Source of the DNA: JAIXWP01 sp044371755
GTDB lineage: Bacteria; Bacteroidota; Bacteroidia; Flavobacteriales_D; Sanyastnellaceae
Reading direction: 5' to 3'
DNA: 14,957 nt
Assembly: GCA_044371755.1 (NCBI GenBank)
Contig: JBILSZ010000070.1
Coordinates: forward strand, 1-14,957
The notes beneath the pieces are model-generated. The model worked only from the letters and a program-made list of their open reading frames with translations, made no database searches and was not told where the DNA came from. The position numbers were made by a program, and so were the translations under genes. This document shows positions 6,630 through 11,502 of the stretch, piece by piece (within the stretch, counting starts at the first letter, position 1; each line of letters begins with the position of its first letter).

Positions 6630-8519
6630 ATGGCGAAGAAACCAGTTAAAACTGCTTCTGCAAAGGCGAAAACCGCTGCCAAGCCTGCTAAAGGCAAGGC
6701 TGCGCCGTCGAAGTCATCGAAAGCAGTCACCAAAAAAGCCCCAGCGAAGAAAGCGCCTGTAAAGGTTGCTTCCAAGGCCAAGCCTGCTCCTGCAAAGAAA
6801 GTAGCAGCACCAAAGAAGCCTGTCGCTAAAAAAACAGCATTAGTGAAGAAAGCAACACCAGCGAAAGCTGCACCCAAATCAACCAAAGCTGCGCCAGCTA
6901 AAAAAGCAGCACCAGCTAAAAAAGCGGCTCCTGCAAAAAAAGCGGCACCAGCTAAGAAAGCTGCGCCAGCTAAAAAAGCAGCACCAGCTAAGAAAGCTGC
7001 GCCAGCAAAAAAAGCAGCACCAGCTAAAAAGGCAGCTCCCGCAAAAAAGGTAGTAGCGAAAAAAGCAGTTGTTAAAAAGGCAGCACCAGCAAAGAAAGTA
7101 GTTCCTGCTAAAAAAGTAGTGGCTACCAAACCAGCTACAAAGCCTACTAAAGCAGCACCAGCAAAGCCTAGCAAGCCCGCTCCAAAAGCGACCAAGGCAG
7201 CACCGGCTAAACCTGCAGCGAAGCCCACAAAGGCAGCACCAGCAAAGCCAGTAGCAAAAAATACAAAGCCAGCTCCAGCAAAACCTGCTGCGAAGCCTAC
7301 CAAGGCCGCACCCGCTAAACCAGCTCCAAAGGCTGCGAAGCCAGAACCAGCGAAAGTAGCTCCTGCTAAGCCTTCGACAAAAGCGGAAACCAAAAAAGTA
7401 GAAGCCAAGCCAGCACCAGCGCCCAAAAAAGAGGAGACAAAGCCAACTCCAGCACCTGCTCCAAAAGAAGCAGTGAAGAAGGAACTTCCGAAAAAAGAAG
7501 TGAAGGCAGAGGTGAAGCCTGCGGCACCAATGGTACCAGCAGCACCTCCGGCACCAAAGCCCGTAGCAAATCCCGTCTACAGTCCTCCCGGACCTGATGG
7601 GAAGCCCGGTATCAAATTCGCACCGATCGCGAAACTCGAAAGACCAGTAGAAAAAGATAAAACAACAAATAAGGAAGCAATAGACGACATGGCAAGTAAA
7701 ACTTCACCGCGTCTCGCCTTCATGGAAGGCGATGATACTAAAAAAGGAGTAACAGTAGAAGACAAACTCCGCGCATTGTATGACATTCAATTGATCGATT
7801 CTCGCATCGACAAAATCCACGCTATGCGCGGTGAACTACCACTAGAAGTGCAAGATCTAGAGGATGAAGTAACAGGACTTGAAACACGTATCAGCAATTT
7901 CAAAGCGGATACAGAGGGACTTGATAACAACATCAATGAGAAGAAGCAAGGCATCAAGGATGCTGAAGCGCTCATTAAAAAGTACAAAGAGCAGCTCAAC
8001 AATGTGAAAAACAATCGTGAGTTTGAATCTTTGAACAAAGAAATAGAATTCCAGGAATTAGAAATTCAATTGCATGAAAAGCGCATTCGCGAATTCAAAG
8101 CGCAATTGACACAGAAGTCTGAGTTGCTTGCCAGCGCTGAGCAAAAGCTCAACGAGCGTCAGAATGACTTGAACGTGAAGAATGCAGAATTGAATGAAAT
8201 CATTTCTGAAACAGAGAAGGAAGAAAAATTCTTGTTGAAGAAGAGTGACGAAGCAAAAGCGTTGATTGATCAGCGTTTGTTGGATGCTTATGAGCGCATC
8301 CGCGGCGGTGCACAAAACGGTCTTGCCGTGGTGCCGATTGAAAGAGAGGCAAGTGCTGGTTCTTTTATCCAGATCCCACCACAAAAGCAAATGGACGTGG
8401 CTGCTCGCAAGAAAGTAATCGTAGACGAACATAGCGGACGTATCCTCGTAGACGGCGACCTCGCTCGTGAAGAACAAGAGAAAATCGATTCTTTACTCGC
8501 ACAAGAATTAGGAAAATAA
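6630..8519 (+). CDS. H1-like Ala/Lys/Pro tail fused to CT398/HP0958-type coiled coil with degenerate zinc ribbon
   Basis: The start is the ATG at 6630, 4 nt after the nif3 stop; 84 nt more open frame upstream lies inside nif3. The 629-residue protein has three parts. Residues 1 to about 315 are almost entirely Ala, Lys and Pro, including nine tandem AAPAKK units, like histone H1-type bacterial DNA-binding tails (Hc2, AlgP). Residues about 316-365 are a Pro/Gly linker. Residues about 370-629 match the C4-type zinc-ribbon family (VEDKLRALYDIQLIDSRID..., GELPLEVQDLEDEV): a long antiparallel coiled coil (about 375-540) and then the ribbon region. The usual Cys-x-x-Cys pairs of the ribbon are replaced: S575 and S578 in REASAGS, and D599 and S602 in DEHSG. 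Zinc binding through cysteines is therefore not possible. The strongly basic tail suggests nucleic-acid binding, which is inference. Related coiled-coil proteins act as chaperone-like scaffolds for secretion or RpoN in other phyla. It is transcribed with nif3 and ends at a strong terminator. Confidence 0.88.
   Translation: MAKKPVKTASAKAKTAAKPAKGKAAPSKSSKAVTKKAPAKKAPVKVASKAKPAPAKKVAAPKKPVAKKTALVKKATPAKAAPKSTKAAPAKKAAPAKKAAPAKKAAPAKKAAPAKKAAPAKKAAPAKKAAPAKKAAPAKKVVAKKAVVKKAAPAKKVVPAKKVVATKPATKPTKAAPAKPSKPAPKATKAAPAKPAAKPTKAAPAKPVAKNTKPAPAKPAAKPTKAAPAKPAPKAAKPEPAKVAPAKPSTKAETKKVEAKPAPAPKKEETKPTPAPAPKEAVKKELPKKEVKAEVKPAAPMVPAAPPAPKPVANPVYSPPGPDGKPGIKFAPIAKLERPVEKDKTTNKEAIDDMASKTSPRLAFMEGDDTKKGVTVEDKLRALYDIQLIDSRIDKIHAMRGELPLEVQDLEDEVTGLETRISNFKADTEGLDNNINEKKQGIKDAEALIKKYKEQLNNVKNNREFESLNKEIEFQELEIQLHEKRIREFKAQLTQKSELLASAEQKLNERQNDLNVKNAELNEIISETEKEEKFLLKKSDEAKALIDQRLLDAYERIRGGAQNGLAVVPIEREASAGSFIQIPPQKQMDVAARKKVIVDEHSGRILVDGDLAREEQEKIDSLLAQELGK
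6888..7049 (+). repeat. 18-nt tandem repeat coding for nine AAPAKK units
   Basis: Nine consecutive in-frame 18-nt units encode Ala-Ala-Pro-Ala-Lys-Lys. The DNA varies mainly at third positions (for example GCTGCGCCAGCTAAAAAA versus GCAGCACCAGCTAAGAAA), so the peptide is kept while synonymous sites drift. More spaced PAKP/AAPAKP copies continue to about 7380. Copy number is likely to vary between strains by slippage or recombination without breaking the frame. Confidence 0.9.
7689..7691 (+). promoter_or_regulatory. Possible internal start codon for a stand-alone coiled-coil protein
   Basis: An in-frame ATG (codon 354 of the fusion gene) lies just before the region matching the usual N-terminus of the coiled-coil/zinc-ribbon family, with an AAGGAAG sequence 11 nt upstream (7671-7677). 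Starting here would give a 276-residue protein, close to the normal length of the family. Internal initiation is inferred, not shown. Confidence 0.3.
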
Positions 8520-8537
8520 TAGGTTCCCGATAAATAT

Positions 8538-8570
8538 AAAAACCGCCTCGAAAGGGCGGTTTTTTTATTT
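8538..8570 (+). terminator. Rho-independent terminator of the nif3/coiled-coil operon
   Basis: AAAAACCGCC (8538-8547) pairs with GGCGGTTTTT (8555-8564) around a 7-nt loop and runs into a T-tract (8560-8566), 19 nt after the stop codon at 8517-8519. The A-run on the 5' arm could give some activity in the other direction. The first degenerate repeat unit (ATTTGCAA, 8567-8574) begins right at its edge, so the repeat array abuts the terminator. Confidence 0.9.
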
Positions 8571-8920
8571 GCAAAGGATTAATTCGCAAGGACTAATTCG
8601 CAAAAAAGGCAATTCGCAAAGGATGCAATTCGCAAAGACTAATTCGCAATGGGGAATTCGCAAGGGGGAATTCGCAATGGACTAATTCGCAAGGGGGAAT
8701 TCGCAATGGACTAATTCGCAAAAAGGCAATTCGCAAGGGGGAATTCGCAAAAAAGCAATTCGAGAGAAGGGTCCTCGAATCAAATATTGCGAATCAGTTT
8801 TGCGAATCAGTTTTGCGAATTAAATATTGCGAATCAACCATTGCGAATCAACCATTGCGAATCAGTTTTGCGAATTGCATATCAGTCGTCGCGAATCAGT
8901 ATCGCGAATTAGTCATCTGC
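8567..8920. repeat. Compound inverted repeat array 1 (ATTCGCAA / TTGCGAAT)
   Basis: The left arm has twelve perfect ATTCGCAA units starting at 8582, 8596, 8612, 8628, 8642, 8656, 8670, 8685, 8699, 8714, 8729 and 8743, preceded by a degenerate ATTTGCAA at 8567; the period is 14-16 nt. The spacers come from a small set: GGGGGA, TGGACTA, GGACTA, AGACTA, AAAGGCA and close variants. A central hairpin (8758-8780) follows. The right arm then has seven perfect TTGCGAAT units (8787, 8800, 8813, 8827, 8841, 8855, 8868) and two TCGCGAAT units (8889, 8902), with a period mostly of 13-14 nt and spacers CAGTT, CAAATA/TAAATA and CAACCA. The arms can pair through their 8-mers to form a long interrupted hairpin. 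No protein-coding potential is supported here. Confidence 0.95.
8758..8780. repeat. Central hairpin of array 1
   Basis: ATTCGAG (8758-8764) and CTCGAAT (8774-8780) form a perfect 7-bp stem around the loop AGAAGGGTC. It is the exact point where repeat orientation flips. The same stem and loop occur in array 2 with no change. There is no T-tract, so it is not an ordinary terminator. Confidence 0.9.
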
Positions 8921-8927
8921 ATATTTT

Positions 8928-8957
8928 ATTCGAATATATGCGAATAACAAAGCGAAT
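8928..8957. repeat. Decayed repeat units in the leader of the four-helix gene
   Basis: ATTCG (8928-8932) and CGAAT (8941-8945) form a small inverted repeat with an 8-nt AT-rich spacer, and GCGAAT recurs at 8940 and 8952. These look like worn remnants of array units running into the 5' region of the gene. They could equally be leader structure for its expression. Confidence 0.4.
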
Positions 8958-8988
8958 ACCTACATACTAAGTTGGACTATTTTTGATC

Positions 8989-9381
8989 ATGAAAGAATTC
9001 CACGAGACCACTTTGTGGGTCGATGCTCTAAATTTTTACAAGTTAAGTGCACCCTTGATTAAAGAGCTCAAAAAGAAAGGATACTACAGGCTATCAGAAC
9101 AATTTGAAGCCTCTAGTGGAAGTGTTTGTGATAATATTGCCGAAGGTATGGGGAGAGGTGGTAATCGAGAATTAATGCAATTCTTGTCTTACGCTCGAGG
9201 ATCTTGTAATGAATGCCTAAGTCAGATTTATAGGATTGAGCAGCTAGAGTTTATTACTCCTGATGAGCGATCGGATTATGTGAATAAGCTAAATTCTATT
9301 CTAAAACAACTAAATGGTTTTATTTCTTATCTGAGCTCTAACGAATATCGAGGAGCAAAATTCAAAACTCGAAGTACTTAA
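8989..9381 (+). CDS. Four-helix-bundle protein (23S rRNA intervening-sequence protein family)
   Basis: The 130-residue protein from the ATG at 8989 matches the TIGR02436-type four-helix-bundle family: an N-terminal W-x-x-A helix (LWVDALNFYK), YRLSEQFEASSGSVCDNIAEGMGRGG (family consensus LxxQxRRAAxSIxxNIAEGxGR), then ELMQFLSYARGSCNECLSQI and two further helices. Members were first found inside 23S rRNA intervening sequences and are common as orphan genes in Bacteroidota. The related Avd protein of diversity-generating retroelements is a basic pentamer that binds nucleic acid. The molecular role here is unknown. A TTG two codons upstream (8983) is in frame but less likely as start. The stop TAA (9379-9381) shares its last A with the first unit of array 2, so the repeats begin at the very end of the gene. 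Codon use looks more AT-rich than in the neighbours. Binding of the flanking repeats by this protein is a hypothesis. Confidence 0.88.
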   Translation: MKEFHETTLWVDALNFYKLSAPLIKELKKKGYYRLSEQFEASSGSVCDNIAEGMGRGGNRELMQFLSYARGSCNECLSQIYRIEQLEFITPDERSDYVNKLNSILKQLNGFISYLSSNEYRGAKFKTRST

Positions 9382-9890
9382 TTCGCAAAGACTAATTCGC
9401 AAAGACTAATTCGCAAAAAGGCAATTCGCAAAAAGGCAATTCGCAAAAAGACAATTCGCAAAAAGACAATTCGCAATGGACTAATTCGCAAAAAGGCAAT
9501 TCGCAAAAAGGCAATTCGCAATGGACTAATTCGCAAAAAGGTAATTCGAGAGAAGGGTCCTCGAATCAAATATTGCGAATCAGTTTTGCGAATCAGATTT
9601 TGCGAATCAGATTTTGCGAATCAGTTTTGCGAATCAAATATTGCGAATCAAATATTGCGAATCAGATTTTGCGAATCAGTTTTGCGAATCAGTTTTGCGA
9701 ATCAAATATTGCGAATCAAATATTGCGAATCAGATTTTGCGAATCAGATTTTGCGAATCAGATTTTGCGAATCAGTTTTGCGAATCAGTTTTGCGAATCA
9801 GTCCTTGCGAATCAGTCCTTGCGAATCAGTTTTGCGAATCAGTTTTGCGAATCAAATATCGCGAATTAGATATTGCGAATTAGTAGCTGC
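9381..9890. repeat. Compound inverted repeat array 2 (ATTCGCAA / TTGCGAAT)
   Basis: The left arm has eleven perfect ATTCGCAA units starting at 9381, 9395, 9409, 9424, 9439, 9454, 9469, 9484, 9499, 9514 and 9529; after the first two intervals the period is exactly 15 nt. The central hairpin is at 9544-9566. The right arm has 22 perfect TTGCGAAT units from 9573 to 9880 plus one TCGCGAAT at 9859, period 13-14 nt. The right-arm spacers are only CAGTT, CAGATT, CAAATA and CAGTCC, plus TAGATA at the end, often in adjacent pairs. A stretch at 9614-9679 is repeated at 9682-9747, a 68-nt shift. Several reading frames stay open across the right arm and give repetitive FANQFCES/LRI peptides, but these are by-products of the repeat. 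Confidence 0.95.
9544..9566. repeat. Central hairpin of array 2
   Basis: ATTCGAG (9544-9550) pairs with CTCGAAT (9560-9566) around the loop AGAAGGGTC. Stem, loop and the following 30 nt are identical to array 1, while the outer arms of the arrays differ in unit number and order. The centre is therefore the best conserved part. Confidence 0.9.
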
Positions 9891-9904
9891 CAACTATTTT
9901 TCAT

Positions 9905-11395
9905 CTACGCCAGCTTCCCGCTCGCCCACGCCTCGAAATCGAAGTACTTGAAGACAATCTCATTTTCGGGTTCGGACTTGAGGACTTTCAATTCTTTGTG
10001 GAATGCGGCGAATTGTTTTTTGCGCTCGGCCTCGGATTGATTGCGGATTATTTTTTTGAAATATTCTATGATCACTTTCTCCATTGGGAAGTCGCGCTCA
10101 CGCTTTTGCAGGTAGCGACTGGTAGACTTGATCGTGTATTCCAACAAATCATAATTGCCCAGCTCGAAGTGGATGGCGAGATTGAAAAGACGCGCGTAAC
10201 TGTATAAGTCTTGACGCAAATTATTCTCGTTATCGTTGAGCACTTTGTTGATCCACGAAAGCGCTTTGTTGTATTGCCCAGCGCCAAAGTAGATGTAGGC
10301 AAACTGATAGAAGAACATGAGCTCTTGTTCTTTGTGCAACTTGCCTTGGAAGTCGCTCAATTGCCTCATGATTTCTTCTGCCGCTTGAACTCCTTTATCA
10401 AAATCATTTAAATGATGGTAGAGCTCCAACTCGGCCAATCCTGAATTTTTGAAAATGCTCACTTGCACGTCGATGTGTTGGAATCCATCCTTCTCTTCGA
10501 AGGAGCGCATGGCGCTTACCAATTCGTTTGCTGCATCAAATTGCTTTTGATCCAGCAAACATGTAATCATATTGGAAAGTGTGCGTATGTAGCGTTTGGA
10601 GAGATCAGAACGCAAGTGTTCTGCTTCGTCGAGAATGGTTTTTACGCGCGTGAATTTTTCCAAGGCCGTAGCATAATCGCCATTGGCCATGTTGCAAAAA
10701 CCTTGGGTATAATAACAAATGGTAGCTGCGCGCTTCGAGAGAGCCGTGTTCTTTCCCTTGATCAGCGGGTGATTCACGATTTCATCCACGATGGCTCTAT
10801 TCTCCTCAGTGCGCCCGTAGCCGCCGCTGCGGAAGACATAATTGATTTTGGAATAAAGCACGTGATACTCCGCGAGGTTGCGAAGTTTATCAATCACAGT
10901 CTTTTCTTCCTCTATCAATGCATCGATATCGAGACTGAACTCCCCATCTTCAAACGCCTCTTCCAACAAGGTTTTCTCCCAGTTGATCAATTCGAAGTGG
11001 TAGTAAAACTTCTCGTATTTGATGGCCATCTTCTTGGCGCGCGCTAGGAATTTGCGGCACTCATCAAAGAGGGCTTTATTAAATAATATCTCAATGTTTT
11101 TGATTTCTTGCTTGAGAATGCTAGAGATGCTGGTGTCGCTGTAATAGCTGCGCAGTGCTTTTAAAATCAATTTATACAAATGATTTTTTTCACTGGGCAA
11201 ATGCTTGATGAAGCGTTCACCATCGAAGGCTTTCTTGATGGCCTCTTCATCGTATTCATCCATCTTGTCGATGCAATCGAAAAGGCGGACATAGTTTTTG
11301 TCACCGCTTTGGAGAGCGCTTTGCAATTTGAAAAAACGCTTCTCACTCTTAGTGAGCGACTTAATCAAATCAAAAAGTTCGTTGCTTGGTTTCAT
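9905..11395 (-). CDS. TPR-like helical protein of unknown function
   Basis: I recognise this only as a Bacteroidota-type conserved hypothetical. The 496-residue product has no signal peptide or membrane segment, so it is probably cytoplasmic. It begins with MKPSNELFDLIKSLTKSEKRFFKL, a basic amphipathic helix characteristic of this group. The rest is nearly all helical, with stretches that look like tetratricopeptide repeats: about 226-256 (CYYTQGFCNMANGDYATALEKF), about 362-388 (FYQFAYIYFGAGQYNKALSWINKVL) and about 400-420. TPR arrays usually bind other proteins; no partner is evident. The start ATG (11393-11395) is supported by a promoter box just upstream. It is divergent from the M1 peptidase at 11503, and its 3' end faces repeat array 2, whose last unit ends 15 nt from its stop. 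No terminator is visible there, so the transcript may run into the array. Confidence 0.8.
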   Translation of the reverse strand: MKPSNELFDLIKSLTKSEKRFFKLQSALQSGDKNYVRLFDCIDKMDEYDEEAIKKAFDGERFIKHLPSEKNHLYKLILKALRSYYSDTSISSILKQEIKNIEILFNKALFDECRKFLARAKKMAIKYEKFYYHFELINWEKTLLEEAFEDGEFSLDIDALIEEEKTVIDKLRNLAEYHVLYSKINYVFRSGGYGRTEENRAIVDEIVNHPLIKGKNTALSKRAATICYYTQGFCNMANGDYATALEKFTRVKTILDEAEHLRSDLSKRYIRTLSNMITCLLDQKQFDAANELVSAMRSFEEKDGFQHIDVQVSIFKNSGLAELELYHHLNDFDKGVQAAEEIMRQLSDFQGKLHKEQELMFFYQFAYIYFGAGQYNKALSWINKVLNDNENNLRQDLYSYARLFNLAIHFELGNYDLLEYTIKSTSRYLQKRERDFPMEKVIIEYFKKIIRNQSEAERKKQFAAFHKELKVLKSEPENEIVFKYFDFEAWASGKLA

Positions 11396-11412
11396 GGCTT
11401 GTTGTAGGAATC

Positions 11413-11420
11413 CAAAGATA
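11413..11420 (-). promoter_or_regulatory. Bacteroidota-type -7 box (TATCTTTG) for the TPR-like gene
   Basis: On the minus strand TATCTTTG is a perfect match to the Bacteroidota TAnnTTTG element. A T-rich GTTTT tract lies about 20 nt upstream, roughly where the -33 TTTG element is expected. The box ends 17 nt before the ATG at 11395, implying a very short leader. I found no equally good box for the divergent M1 gene in the rest of this 107-bp gap. Confidence 0.5.
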
Positions 11421-11502
11421 AGAATACCAATAGGATTTCTAAAACCCTACAAGGTTAATTTTCTTTTTGACTACATTGGACGCATCTTAACCGTCCACGC
11501 TT

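Larger units (their letters stand above)
8567..9890. mobile_element. Candidate composite element: four-helix gene between two compound repeat arrays
   Basis: This interval holds array 1, a four-helix-bundle gene and array 2. It lies exactly between the terminator of the nif3 operon and the stop codon of the convergent gene at 9905, with nothing else inside. The two arrays have the same architecture and orientation, share a 54-nt identical core (8757-8810 and 9543-9596), and end alike (GCGAATTAGT, then CTGC, finishing at 8920 and 9890). This suggests a unit that arose by duplication or insertion. No transposase, integrase, reverse transcriptase or obvious target-site duplication is present, so mobility is inference only. 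If mobile, it would depend on the four-helix protein or on factors encoded elsewhere. Confidence 0.45.

Noticed and set aside
6404..7426. 340-residue minus-strand Ala/Phe/Gly-rich frame opposite the Lys-rich tail
   Set aside because: It is the antisense shadow of the Ala/Lys/Pro repeats. The plus-strand frame is continuous with a recognised domain and the nif3 operon.
8758..8780. Central hairpins as rho-independent terminators
   Set aside because: The stem is short, only moderately GC-rich, and no T-tract follows on either strand.
8567..8920. CRISPR array
   Set aside because: The repeat core is 8 nt and the spacers are 5-8 nt drawn from a few recurring words, and orientation flips in the middle. 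No cas genes are nearby. This does not fit CRISPR.
8978..8985. TATTTTTG, a perfect TAnnTTTG box, as promoter of the four-helix gene
   Set aside because: It ends only 3 nt before the ATG at 8989, so transcription would begin at or inside the start codon. It is probably chance in AT-rich DNA.
8989..9381. Avd accessory protein of a diversity-generating retroelement, or a 23S rRNA intervening sequence
   Set aside because: No reverse transcriptase, template/variable repeat pair or rRNA gene is in the window. Only fold-family similarity is supported.
8567..9890. Plasmid or chromosomal origin with iterons
   Set aside because: The surrounding genes are ordinary chromosomal housekeeping genes, and there is no Rep/DnaA-type gene or DnaA-box cluster. 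The four-helix protein is not an initiator.
9573..9951. Three overlapping plus-strand reading frames across the right arm of array 2, giving FANQFCES/LRI-type repetitive peptides, and a minus-strand frame at 9378-9569
   Set aside because: All arise because the repeat units contain no stop in several frames. There is no start context, no domain, and the frames are equally open, so they are by-products of the repeat.
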